Positions 15,001 through 24,413 of a stretch of DNA of 64,000 nt are shown piece by piece. This DNA comes from Galaxea fascicularis (lineage: Eukaryota > Cnidaria > Anthozoa > Scleractinia > Euphylliidae), in NCBI GenBank assembly GCA_948470475.1, contig OX419345.1, positions 19,372,739-19,436,738 on the forward strand, given 5' to 3'. The position numbers and the translations under genes were made by a program. The number at the start of each line of letters is the position of its first letter. Within the stretch, counting starts at the first letter, position 1. The notes beneath the pieces were generated by a model. The model saw only the letters and a program-made list of their open reading frames with translations, was not told the origin of the DNA and searched no databases.

Positions 15001-17845
15001 CACAGTCTATGCGAAAACAAAAGCGTGACCTCACAACGTGGTTGAATTTTGTCGACTGCACGGAGATAAAAGCATTTGTTGAAGTCACTGTGACGAAAAG
15101 TATACGAGCTGGCGCACAGAACTTACTCATGGTAATGAAATTACTGCAGCATGTATAGACAAGCTTTATCAGTACTACGAGATGTGGTAAATAATTCTAT
15201 TTGCAGGTTCGCAAAAACCATTAAAGTGTGCAAGTAACGATAATTTGGAAGTTTTACACCTTGGTAGAGCAATTGTTTTTTTTAATCCACTTAACACCTC
15301 TTTGTGCGAATAATGGGCGACGTGATTGCACCATCACAGGTTTGTTTCAATGGAAATTGTTCTTTTTAAATTGTGCGAAGGTCAAACCAGTTTGTTGATG
15401 ATACCTCGTGTTGACCATTACCGACCAGTTTTTCGGGATATTGATTAAGCCCTCAAGGCTTTCCATCAACATTGGCTTAAGAGACCAGAAATTACAAAAG
15501 AAATTAAAAGAATTTTTTGTCTATTGTCTTTAGGCCTCTGGTCTTGGTGGAATGAAGCCAAATACTCTCATACTAGGTAAACGTCACTTATAACGAACTT
15601 CATATATTAAGCCTTAATTTGTGGAATTCCACGCACGTACAGATTTCTGAGGGTAATTGAAGATACAACCGAAGAGAGTTTGTAAAATAATGTCCCGTTC
15701 AGCTTTGGAGCGTATAAATTTCTTTAGCTGTTAAGCTATGCTTTAACCTCAAACTTGCTCATTTACAAATGTACTTGACTCGGACTAACTATAACGGTAA
15801 GAACTGTTAATTAAATTTTAATTTTACCAAATTTTTCTTTTAGTTTATTACTGGTCCCCTAGAGTTTCATGTGTAAGCCTTTGAGTCAATCCTTTAAACC
15901 CTATGATTAAAATTTAAATTCTCATTTCCTGCTCCTACATATTTCCTATAGAAACAGTAAGGAGATCTTATTATAATATCAAGCAAATTCATCTCGTGTG
16001 ATCCTGTCCTCAATTGTCGTGCTCACTATGTTTTATAAGGCGTTGAAATTACAAGGATAAATTTGATGCTTATCACTCTTATGGTTTAATTAAAATTTCT
16101 CGTTGTTATGTCAAGACGTAAGAAAACAAAGTGCTCACGAGAATTAAGCACAGGATCACACAAGATGAATTTGCTTGATATTTTAATAACTTCACCCCAA
16201 TACTCTTATGGAAAACATGTAGGGGCAACAAATGAAAAGTTAAATTTTGATCTTAAGGTTTAAAGTCAGTTTCGGCTTGATCAGTACTTCTGAGGGCTAT
16301 ACTCACCCGTACGCCGATCGTGTTATACCAAGTTATGGTATTGCTCCTGGGATGAAGCCATTTACAGCGTCGTAAAGCTACATTGATCAATAGCGTGTTT
16401 CCTTCGCAAAATACATTTCCTCTATCCACAGGTTTCTATGATCATGACCTGCCTATAGATAATTTCTCGCGTGGAATATTCAAGAGATTCAGATTTCCAT
16501 GGATGAGGGGACACAAGAAAGGTAAAGTTTTCAATCAGAAACCGGTTTTGTTTTTGTTTTTGGTTTTTAAATCTTTTATTATATCTTTACCGGATCAGCT
16601 GGCTAAAGTGAGGTGAGAGTTATTTCCTTTCATTACAGATGAAATTTACCGCAGTGTACAGTTACAGCTCCCACCTGTGCGAGCTCATGTAAGTTAAAAA
16701 ATCCATTCGCATAACTCATTGTCAGCCATTCTGTTGCTTTGTTAACTTTGTGTATACTGTACCATAAAGCAAAACCTTATTTCTAACACTTGAGGGAACC
16801 CTTATTTTTATGCGCGAAAACGTTGTCTGCAGTCTCTTCTCCGTAATGTCTGCACTTTAAAGACCATCAAAACTGTTCTCTTCTTGGCTATGATAATTGC
16901 ATGTCGTGGATTCAATGGAGACATGCCATATCATAATTTTTCATTTAATTTTTCTATTGCACTCCAATTTATCTCCTCTTCTTATCTGTTTTTTTTTTTT
17001 TTTTTTTTTTTCATTTTACCAGCCAGGAGATCAGGTGTTATCGTTAAAAGATTACTTGGGAATCATCAAGGTAACTAAGGGTTCTATTCTTAACTCAGAA
17101 TCCATAATAAACGTTGAACACCTGGGATACATTATAGAAAGGAGAGAAACTGTTGGGTAAGGTAACAAGAGGACTTTATGATTTCTACTACTTTTTTCTC
17201 TTGTCTACAGGATGCAGTGTTGATGGGGAAAAATGTCTGCATAGCCAGGAAGTAAGTTCTATTTTTTCTTTTGAGTGCATGTTAACTTTTGCTTTGCTTT
17301 CGTTTCGTTTTCACAGCCATAATGAACTATTTTCAGTCAGTTTTGAAAGTAAAGGGCATATTTCGTTTTGTAGCTTTGGACAACTAGACAAAAACACACT
17401 TGGCAAGCATGGATATATCGGTAAATCTTCTATTTTAGTTGACTTGTTGTTAATCAACCATTTTTCCACTTCACGTTCCATTGCGTTTGCTGGTTAATTT
17501 TATTTGCTTGAATGCGTTTCAAGAGTTGATCAGATGTTTGGTCATCATAGGGCCACTAAAATAGCAGCTACTGGAAATACCTTGTTGATTTAATTTAATC
17601 TAATTTATTCAATTGATTTTATCTTGCTGTGTAAACATTTTGTAATATTTTCATGTCTTAATAATGTATTAAGTGAATGATACATATGAAAGAAATCATA
17701 TGTGAACTGCGGATATGAAATCAAATGAAGAATGATCGTCGCAGTTGTGATCGCAATTTTTGCAATTGCGTAAATAAGCCTGAAAAAAAGTCAGGACTTC
17801 AACAGGGCTTAAACTCATGACCTGGCGATTCCGGTATGATGCTCT

Positions 17846-17880
<35 letters not shown>

Positions 17881-20800
17881 AGATCAATTTTGGGTTCATG
17901 TTCCCGTGAAAGGTATTGCAAAATTGCGATCACAACTGCGACGATCATTCTTCATTTGATTTCATATCCGCAGTTCACATATGATTTCTTTCGTTTCCAT
18001 CATTCACTTACATATAGAGTTAGGTCTTCATGCAACCTGCCCAGATTAGCTTTGCTATATGCAAGTAGTCTGTGTTTGTAATTTCATTTTGATAAGTATT
18101 AAAAATTGTTGTTGTTGTTGTTGTTGTTTGCTGTCTTTCTATTTTTAGATGTATGGCCCATGAATGCTACCGTAGTTGGAGAGGGTAAGTGCGTCTTTTA
18201 ACCCAGTGACCAGGGCTGACTTCCTCCATACAGTGTCACCATTTCAGCCAACACACAGGTTACGAGAATAAAGGAAATGAAGATCAAACCATAAATGTCT
18301 TGATGTTTAACTTAATTCTTTGAACTAGTCAGGTCCTATAAGAAATATGGGAAGATCACTTAAAAGAGTATGTATGCTCATGGGCGTAGCCAGGATTTTT
18401 TAAAGGGAGGGGGGGTCACACTGTGTCAAACACAGGGTACTCACCAGATTGTCACTTGAATATTGTAGGTTGTTTGCTTAAAAAAGGCTTACAAAGCGGG
18501 GAGGGCACGGGCACCTCAGGACCCCCGCCCTAGTTACGCCCTTGTGTATGCTGATATCAGGGCTTAAAGGGCTGTCTCCACTGAATTGTTTACGTCTCTC
18601 TGAATTGAACTAATGTAGTTCAATGTTTCTTGTGACTGGTTTTAAAGCCAATATTGCAAAACACCTTCTGACTCTAGACTATTGGCTCTACAACATTCTA
18701 GGAGGGTTTTATGATGTTAGAAGCTCGGGTAAGTGGTGGGCAAAATATTGGATTGATAAAATCAACTTTTAATGAAACAAAAATTGTCAGTCATGTAACA
18801 TGGGTTGTTAATTTAATAAGCGATCCAGCAACAAGTGGTGCGTAACATTGTTTAGGGCCCCATGTCTTTTGTGAAAAAGCTGGAGTAGTTCCACTAAAAG
18901 CAAATCTACTACAAGAAAAGCGTATAGTTTAAGGCGTGTATACATTCTGAACTAAGTTTTGTGAACACGATCCTCGTAAAATCTTCAATCGCGTTTTAGA
19001 TCGTATAACTCAGTCCAACACATTGAACGCCCTTTAAGAGCTTTCTGGTTCTAAAATATGACTTGTTCTTGTTTGTCAGGTGTGATTCTAGGGCCATATG
19101 ACTTCACATTCCTGCTGATCCTTCAACTGAGTTGTGTTCTCCACATGGTTCCTTTCTGGGAATCAAGGACTAAGCTGCGAGTTATGCAGATTGTGGAGAC
19201 GGAAGGTATGATCAACCTTAAAGGAGAACTGCCATGCTATTTCAGCAGAAAAACCCAAACATAATGAAGCAGTTTAATTACATACTGTGGTACTACACTG
19301 TTGAAGCCAAAGCCAAAAATTAACTGTGGATGACTTTCGATTTCTTTCGGCATGGGCAAAGGCCATTAAAAAGCATTTCTGTGAAGTTTGGGACGAGAAA
19401 CAGCAAAATCGCTACGACAGTGCCCCTCAAAAAAATGGCATAATGGAAAGCCATCCTTGTAGCAATTGTGCCTTAGCCTCTAGTAGTCAGGACATCTGAT
19501 TCCAGTCGTGAACTCATAGGGTCAGGTGGCAGAGGGTAAGTTGCTCTCTATTGTGTAGTTATTTCCCTTGGAACAAAACATCACATAGATATCATCTCTC
19601 TCTAGTCTGGTTCTAGTTGTTCAAAGAGCGGATAAGTTTTAGAGTTTCCGGCGGACAAGTCGCTATCCAATGGATTATGTACTCCAGCCTACTCATTTTT
19701 ACCCGATATTTAGTGACTTATCCTTTGAAGAGGCCTATCCACTCTTAAAACTTAAAACGTCTGGGGCCTGATTGATTGTTGAGTACTAAAACGATGAGGT
19801 TCAGCTGCAAATAACAACTCTATAGTTAACCCTTCACAACCTGATATCAGAATGTATATTCTCCACACTCTACTGCATGCATGAAGAGAATTTAGTAAAA
19901 AGTAAAGGCCTTTGTCACTTGTTGATCACTTCCTTCTTTCTCACAACCTTTATACTTGATTGAGCAGTGTTGCTATAAGGGGAAGTTTTAAAAGTGTTGG
20001 TCACTCTTAGGGGTTGAAGGGTCTTAAAACAAAGCTCAAAGACATTAGCTTGCGGGGACTTGTATCGTCTCAGCGCCAAATTTAGCCTCAATAGTTCAAC
20101 TTTCTCTTCCTACCAGATTTTGCAACTTAAGAAGAAGTACGAGTGAAAGGATAACGAGATGCAGTTGTTAAAAAATACGCTACCTGCTTTTCTTCACTTA
20201 AACTTGACTACAGGGTGCTGATCACTGTTCTTGTGTTTTCTTAGATGATAATCATCATCATCAGATGCAACAAGCCACTCTCGTTCGCCTTCTTTCAGAG
20301 CTTCGGATTCCAGCTGAAGTCAGGGTAAGAGTTTCTTTTCCATTTTTGTTATAAGTGTACTATTGTGAATTATTACGTGTTTGGTAGAGTATTATTCTGC
20401 CATAATGCCCACGGGCCGATTACGAATTACAGTCGAACCTCCCTTTGAGACCACCTCCCGCGAGCGACCACTTTTCCAAATACCGAACGTTTTCTATAGT
20501 CGAACCACTCTATTTGGAACCTCTTGCAAGTGACCACCTCCTGTAAGCGACCTCCTCTCTTAAGCGACCACTTTTTCGAAATTCCCAAAGTATTCTAGTC
20601 ATTTTGGGTGGTCGCTTTCGGGAAGTTCAGCTGTATACAAAAACAAAACAAACGGTAATTCAAAGGCCAAATTGCTTTCTTTTTCTGGAAGCTGTTGCTG
20701 CTATAGACGATGAGTGGCGATGAACAATTTTATTATATTGAGGACCTTGAATATTTCAGGAGGAACTGAAGCAAAGCACAGGGTTAAATTAACAACGAGT

Positions 20801-22633
20801 TGTTGTCGTAGTAAATCAAGTCTTAGCTGGTTTTTTTTTTTTTTTTTTAATGTCATACAATAAACAACTTATTGATCTCGGACGTTCCGTCTTTTCGGGA
20901 AAATCTGTAACCTCGGCCTAGCTGCATTGACCTCGCTAGCGTTTGGTCAATACGGCAAGGCCTCAGTTTGAGATTTTCCCGTAAAGACCTCACTCTCGGT
21001 TAATAAGTAGTTATCGGAATTACTTGTAGCTACTTGGATTATGTAGGAGAAGTAGTAGTTGATGTCAGTTGTTGTTTTCAATATGTTCTGTGATATGCTA
21101 GTATAGCTGTGGACGCTAAGGAAAAGCACTGGTGAACTGAATGTCTTTGTTAAGCATAAAAATTTCGAAATTCACCACCTGTTAGTTCAGTGAAAAGAAA
21201 TAGAGACAAACCATTTTTGACAAATTAAATTCCTTAAAACTCTTTACCAATAATTGCGTTTTTTGCACCGCTGAACGCGTGAGCAAATAGTATGCGTATT
21301 ACTTTGCATATCGAGTTTAAACTTTTCACCAATAATTTCGCTTGAGTGTGCACGATATTTAAAACGCGTGAGCAAATATTTTCCGGTTTTCCAGCCAGAG
21401 TTCAAAATGTGACAAACTCACAGTATCTTTTGCTTTTCTGTATTTACTGATTGTGTTTAGATGATTCACATGACACAGGAAGTTTCATTTCCCACAAGGA
21501 ATGCAGATGGCCTCGCGGTAAGTAACAGAAGCTCCCTTACCACGTTTTTATCAAATGTATCTCGTAATACAGTGTGGGAAGGTAGCCTAATGGGGGCATC
21601 TCTCAAGATGGTTTCTTTAACAAACGTTTTCTAATAGCTACTCAAGAAACATGCTTTACTTTATGGAGTAGCGTAGTTACAACCGATCGACTTATCTTTG
21701 TCCAACAGCCGGCCACCAACTGGTATCGAACAGTGAATCAGCTGATCAAACTACACTCCTCCGATGCTTGTAAGTTAACGGATCTCTTTTTTCGCGCGAC
21801 TCATCTACACCAAGCTAATGAGACCTAGGATGGCGCCTACTTAGAAGCCGTTTGACTATTCAGAGATAGGGAACATTTGTTTCATTTTGACATTTCTGTA
21901 GACTTTATAAATAACAATCAAATATATGATCAAAGGAACTCATAATCTGGTACTCAGAACTCACTGCAGGTGGGAAAATGTGGGAGATCTGGGTACGAGA
22001 TAAACAAACTGAACACTGGACCATAGCTACTGTTGACAGAAGCACAGATGGAGGAAAGTATTTTCTTTTTAGTGCGGATCTACAGGTTTATAATAATAAT
22101 ATAATGTACACAGTACTGAGTATTCTTTGTTTTCTTAAAATTACCCTAACGTGGAAAACGAGATAATTTGTTGAGCTAACATTAGCTAGCACTTGATTTC
22201 TTCTGTATCTTTAACGACTGAGAAACTTTATATTTTTGCTTTTGTGTTTCACTTTAGTTGTTGTATTCACCGGTCTTCCGCATCCGCCAAGCGAAGAAAA
22301 CATGGCTCAGCAATTTATTCATGACATCACTGTCCTGTCAGGTAGGACAACAACAGGCGATTAACAAAAGAAAACACTCAAACGGCGCATGTGTGGGATA
22401 TTCATTAGCATTAATTATGGTCTTACAACCCCATGACAGTAGTTTTAAGATACCACAGTTATCCCACACAAAAATTACTCTTATTCAAAACAATGCTTGG
22501 ATAGTACACGAATCCATGCAAACGTATGTAGCTCAAGTATACCATGTGCGTTTTTCTGTTTACTTCTGCAGACAACCTTCCTCCTGTGATGATGGTGTAT
22601 GGGAAGTCTTCCGTTGTGTACACCGCACTCTGA
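1..22633 (+). CDS. SLC12A9: Solute carrier family 12 member 9-like transporter (5'-truncated by window edge)
   Basis: Member of the cation-chloride cotransporter family (12 membrane spans plus a long cytosolic C-terminus); SLC12A9 is an atypical member whose own substrate is poorly defined. The 34 in-window exons join in phase without a stop and give 762 residues: 1-10, 1080-1136, 1691-1774, 3166-3230, 5150-5215, 5533-5595, 6181-6271, 6887-6988, 7883-7944, 9164-9242, 9729-9773, 10287-10372, 10735-10859, 11329-11360, 12142-12213, 12993-13081, 13350-13412, 13996-14064, 14249-14299, 15006-15131, 15534-15576, 16432-16521, 16639-16688, 17023-17070, 17211-17251, 17374-17420, 18149-18184, 18702-18728, 19080-19205, 20245-20324, 21461-21517, 21709-21769, 22258-22341, 22572-22633. 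Diagnostic blocks are [18 protein letters not shown] (6887), [15 protein letters not shown] (9729), [20 protein letters not shown] (13350) and [15 protein letters not shown] (15534). About 150 N-terminal residues are missing upstream. The exon at 6181 has a weak acceptor (AAG with a poor pyrimidine tract). Exons are unusually small. Confidence 0.93.
32..265. mobile_element. MITE family A, copy 1 (GGGCC...GGCCC termini)
   Basis: About 234 bp with inverted ends (GGGCCTGGTTGTTCGAAAGC on the left, complement of GCTTTTGAACAACCGGGCCC on the right) plus inner inverted pieces around 'gctaatctaagatt' and 'aatcctggattagg'. It lies in the first SLC12A9 intron of the window. A second copy is at 27072-27310. 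No coding capacity is visible, so it is a non-autonomous foldback DNA element. Confidence 0.75.
1906..2323. mobile_element. MITE with AAGGCCCCG termini
   Basis: About 418 bp bounded by AAGGCCCCGTACTCACTAGG and the near-complement CCTAGTGTGGGCGGGGCCTT. It lies in an SLC12A9 intron and is embedded in short 'agctta' tandem runs (about 1897-1905, 2321-2341, 2443-2491). Inner sequence shows no gene; the minus-strand reading frame across it is a chance ORF. Confidence 0.65.
2443..2491. repeat. Short 'agctta/cttag' tandem run
   Basis: Imperfect tandem repeats of a 5-6 bp cttag/agctta unit, with a shorter run at 2321-2341 just outside the MITE at 1906-2323. Simple-sequence repeat in an intron; no function is implied. 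Confidence 0.6.
2960..3112. repeat. TIR fragment of the 'cagtcaaacctcc' repeat family
   Basis: Ends in GGTTTGACTGTATAT, the complement of the CAGTCAAACC end shared with 4590-5075 and 20432-20640. It also contains 'gcggtcaccctt' and 'gaggtggccg', related to the GTGGTC/GTCCGC sub-repeats of those copies. Degenerate copy inside an SLC12A9 intron. Confidence 0.5.
3565..3672. repeat. Dispersed repeat fragment, copy 1
   Basis: Shares an extended similar stretch with 54376-54482: ACATTGTCCAGCAGATAGGTGATGA-type core followed by 'gggtgttacctt' and 'cttaactaatgtacac'. Related pieces with TTAACCCTT ends occur at 19815-20035 and 45450-45665. Non-coding, inside an SLC12A9 intron. Confidence 0.5.
4143..4304. 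mobile_element. MITE with GGGCCTGATTACATGAG termini
   Basis: About 162 bp ending in AGGGCCTGATTACATGAG and its complement CTCATGTAATCAGGCCCT. The middle carries repeats of 'gccgggct' and 'accgggccagccc', so the transcript could fold into a long GC-rich hairpin. Intronic, non-coding. Confidence 0.75.
4460..4590. mobile_element. Foldback element of the 'TCCGTACTGTAAGTTACGGA' family, copy 1
   Basis: Left arm GTCCGTACTGGAAGTTACGGA and right arm CTGTAACTTACAG are partial complements; the middle 'tttgtggcccaagcgc' matches in reverse the 'gcacttgggccataaat' of the better-preserved copy at 37416-37563. Degenerate copy in an SLC12A9 intron. Confidence 0.55.
4590..5075. repeat. Repeat made of GTGTCCGCTTACGAGAGG units
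   Basis: The motif GTCCGCTTACGAGAGGTGTCC recurs around 4632, 4925 and 5030, and the block ends in GGAGGTTTGACTGTATA, the same terminus as 2960-3112 and (inverted) 20432-20640. It looks like a composite of one MITE family with internal sub-repeats. No coding content. Confidence 0.6.
7171..7484. repeat. Three dispersed AAGATGGCGGA blocks
   Basis: GAGATGGCGGACATAGG (7174), CCAAGATGGCGGATTTAG (7344) and CCAAGATGGCGGATTTGG (7471) lie about 130-170 bp apart and share some flanking sequence, so this is a degenerate tandem duplication. The core matches the consensus known for the YY1 factor. It lies in the SLC12A9 intron between the exons at 6887 and 7883. Confidence 0.45.
8137..8995. repeat. 27-bp minisatellite, about 32 copies
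   Basis: Head-to-tail copies of a 27-bp unit (core GTTGTAACCCGGGTTGTAAT plus GAGGTCC), with frequent CCCGGG/CCCAGG and GTCCG/GTCAG alternations. It lies in the SLC12A9 intron between the exons ending 7944 and starting 9164. Because 27 is a multiple of three, long ORFs run through it on both strands; they are by-products. A rare 28-bp variant (GTAATGCTGGTTTGTAAT) at 8453 and again at 8751 marks a 298-bp higher-order duplication. Confidence 0.95.
9788..9926. mobile_element. Foldback MITE (AGCCTGCGAG termini)
   Basis: About 139 bp whose arms pair over about 45 bp each: AGCCTGCGAG...GCGAGATTTATTT on the left and AAATAAATCTCGC...CTCGCAGGCT on the right, around a roughly 45-bp centre. Intronic in SLC12A9, just 3' of the exon ending 9773. 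Confidence 0.75.
10455..10627. mobile_element. hAT-like MITE (GGGGCGGATCCAGGA type)
   Basis: Termini GGGGCGGATCCAGGATTTTT and the complement of CTAGATCCGCCCC, with G-rich inner left side and C-rich inner right side. Relatives sit at 18379-18544, 54484-54636 and 58692-58931. I could not define an exact target duplication here. Intronic in SLC12A9. Confidence 0.65.
14374..14830. mobile_element. MITE with GTATAGGGCGC termini
   Basis: About 457 bp bounded by GTATAGGGCGCATCAAAGTA and the near-complement GCGCCCTATAC, with inner inverted pieces 'tcctcttttttg'/'caaaaaagagga'. It carries a direct repeat of AGGGATTCCAACCAATCCCT (14442 and 14491). Together with the microsatellite at 14857-14993 it makes up most of the SLC12A9 intron 14300-15005. 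Confidence 0.75.
14857..14993. repeat. Compound tetranucleotide microsatellite (GACT)n(GATC)n(GATT)n
   Basis: Three adjoining blocks, each differing from the next by one base in the unit: GACT, then GATC, then GATT. The array ends about 12 bp before the SLC12A9 exon at 15006, so it occupies the position of that intron's branch-point and pyrimidine-tract region. The minus-strand Asn-Gln-Ser reading frame through it is an artefact. Confidence 0.95.
17690..17992 (-). repeat. tRNA-containing SINE-like element with long inverted arms, copy 1
   Basis: Reading the minus strand there is a tRNA-like segment with box A (TAGCTCAGTTGGTAGAGC) and a degraded box B (AGTTTAAGCCC), about 17803-17866. Both sides carry inverted arms of about 75 bp (ATGATCGTCGCAGTTGTGAT and its complement). 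Copy 2, with an intact box B, is at 33893-34101. The degraded box B and lack of a paired cloverleaf argue against a working tRNA gene. Intronic in SLC12A9. Confidence 0.7.
18379..18544. mobile_element. hAT-like MITE with 8-bp target-site duplication
   Basis: About 166 bp with termini CATGGGCGTAGCCAGGA and the complement of TAGTTACGCCCTTG. It is flanked on both sides by the identical 8-mer TGTATGCT (18371-18378 and 18545-18552), the duplication length expected for hAT transposons. Intronic in SLC12A9; no coding capacity. Confidence 0.8.
19815..20035. repeat. Dispersed repeat with TTAACCCTT end
   Basis: Starts TTAACCCTTCACAACCTGAT and contains 'ttggtcactcttaggggttgaagg' near its right end, an imperfect inverted terminus. 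Similar material occurs at 27362-27432 and 45450-45665. Non-coding, in an SLC12A9 intron. Confidence 0.5.
20432..20640. repeat. Repeat of GTGACCACCTCC units (CAGTCGAACCTCC end)
   Basis: Begins CAGTCGAACCTCCC and contains several degenerate copies of a 'gcgaccacttttcc / gtgaccacctcctgtaagcgacc' unit, ending at 'gttcagctgta'. Same terminal family as 2960-3112 and 4590-5075. Intronic in SLC12A9. Confidence 0.55.
21970..22085 (+). other. Possible cassette or cryptic exon in SLC12A9
   Basis: A 116-bp open segment with an acceptor CACTGCAG before it and a donor CTACAG|GTTTAT after it. Entered in phase from the exon ending 21769 it stays open, but its end phase does not fit the conserved frame of the next exon (22258): inclusion would shift that exon into another frame. 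It is therefore left out of the main model. It may be a regulated frame-shifting exon or a chance ORF. Confidence 0.3.
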
Positions 22634-23841
22634 ACGTGATTGAGCACGATATTGCAACCCCGTTACGTAATCGAACGGACTTGAATTTCACTGGGAAAAC
22701 GGGAAGACAACCTGATGCCTTGATCGGAAAAACCGAGAAAATATCAATCTGTAGTGGTACCGACAAGTGTACGTGTTCAGTGTTTTGTTGCTCAAGAAAG
22801 GTTTAATGCTGTTGAACCTTGTATTATTGGTTTGAGATAGGCACGAGAGATCAAATTTAAATATGATGTAGATGAACGTGAATAACAACTGTAACTGATT
22901 TTATGATAGTTTTGAACTTTGTTGTAGAAATGACTATTTTGTGGTCAAAGCGTTCCCGTTGTTAACAGGGGTTTCAAAAAGAAAAAAAGTAGCAGGAAAA
23001 TGTTCAGAAGTACCCGGAGGACTATTGTGCCACGATAGCAGCACAGTGCGGCGGAGCTGAGGTTTTATGCCAAAGTATCCGGCGCAAACGCTTAAAGTAG
23101 ACGGTGACTTGCGTCGGGCGCCGGCTTAAATTGAAAACCATGTGTTAACGGATTAATGAATTCATTAATGGAAAATTGATTGCCTTCGTCGATTCAATAC
23201 GCGCGGCCAAATGACAAACTGCCCTCTGTAAAACGCGCCTTTTTGCGGGCCAAACGGGAAATGCCCGGCTAAAATATGCATTTGCTTCCCTGTGAACGGC
23301 AAGACTATTATGCGTTAAATATAAACTGTGTTTTTGCCAATCATTGTTACCAATCTTGTTAAAACTAGATTATATTTGACTTTTATTTCTTAAAGTTTAT
23401 TACCACACGCAGTCAATTAAGATTGACATTTTTAGTTTGATCGTCACGTGTCTTTTGTAAGTTGTGTTCTGATCGGGTCTTGAATTATTTATTTCTAGAC
23501 GGTTTTTGTAAGTCTTATGGACGTTTTTACATCATAAACTCAAATCTTTTGAGCTGAGATCCAAAGCTCTATGATGTCTTTTTGATCTTAACTATACCAC
23601 TGCAATACAGTCACTGTATAAACCGTTAAGAATCGTGTTGGAACTTTCAAAAATGACACGAAGACCGATAAATTCCATTCGGCAAAAAAACAAAAAAGCT
23701 GTCCAAAAATTATGCAAATGTTTTGCCGTTTGAGAAAGGTATGCCTGTACGATGTAGTTCTCCTATTAAAATGTCAGTAATAATTACACTGCTTTCAGAT
23801 GAGAAAGGAAGTATCCGCACGGCCTTGAAATTCTCCTTCGT
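22634..23841. other. Intergenic region: SLC12A9 3' UTR and convergent gene end
   Basis: No further gene was found. The SLC12A9 3' UTR must lie here; an ATTAAA at 23765-23770 is a possible but unproven polyadenylation signal. The opposite-strand exon ending at 23842 makes this a convergent intergenic region, so the two 3' ends may overlap. Confidence 0.5.
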
Positions 23842-24310
23842 TTATTGATGTTGAGTTCTTGCGACATTCAAGTGTTGTAAAATGCCTTTGGGCTTACTCT
23901 TTTCAGTTTCAAATGCACGAACAACACTCATTTTCTTGGCCTTGTGAACTTTTAACGCTTCTTTAAACATTTTCCATTCTTCTTTCTTCCTTTCCTTTGC
24001 ATTTCCTGCTTCTTGAGGCTGTAAAAAGGATAACGAGTTATTAAATTGATTTACAAAAATCTGAACTGAAATGCCTTCACTTGAAAACAGAACACTTGTG
24101 TGCAAATAATGCAAAAGCCGTTTTGTAGGTGTTGTGCTTAATGGCAACAGCAAGGTCTTTAAACCGGCTTCTAAAACAGAATGGGCTAAACTCACTTGTG
24201 TTAAATAAGGAACAGCTGTCAGGCTATCAATGTAAGAAAGCCTTCTCTCTAACCGAGCTTTTTTTCTTCTCACAGTGGCAGGATTAATGAGTCTAACAAG
24301 TCTGTTTTTC
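23842..24310 (-). CDS. Terminal exon of an unrecognised lysine-rich protein
   Basis: The minus strand has an acceptor (CATTAACAG, 24311-24319) followed by an open frame of about 155 residues to TAA at 23842-23844. The protein is basic (KNRLVRLINPATVRRKKARLERR near the start, in two overlapping basic runs), has a hydrophobic middle and a Lys/Glu-rich helical tail (AKERKKEEWKMFKEALKVHK). I do not recognise the family. An AG after a pyrimidine run at about 24020 could be a second acceptor, but the frame is open across it and no good donor is seen. The stop TAA lies inside an AATAAA hexamer. The upstream exon(s) at higher coordinates were not identified. Orientation is convergent with SLC12A9. 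A processed or decayed gene remains possible. Confidence 0.45.
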
Positions 24311-24413
24311 CTGTTAATGAAATAAAAAGATGATTTGTTTCACATTTCACAAATTACAAGTATAAGTTCAGACCAAAATTGTATGGCACAAAGTTCAATT
24401 ACTACTTCAGGAA

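Noticed and set aside
14825..15130. Minus-strand 101-codon ORF rich in NQSI/SVSQ repeats
   Set aside because: Reads through the tetranucleotide array and antisense to the SLC12A9 exon at 15006.
22258..22806. 182-codon forward ORF starting at the SLC12A9 exon
   Set aside because: It is a different frame from the conserved SLC12A9 C-terminus and runs through an intron. Kept only as the possible outcome of the cassette exon at 21970.
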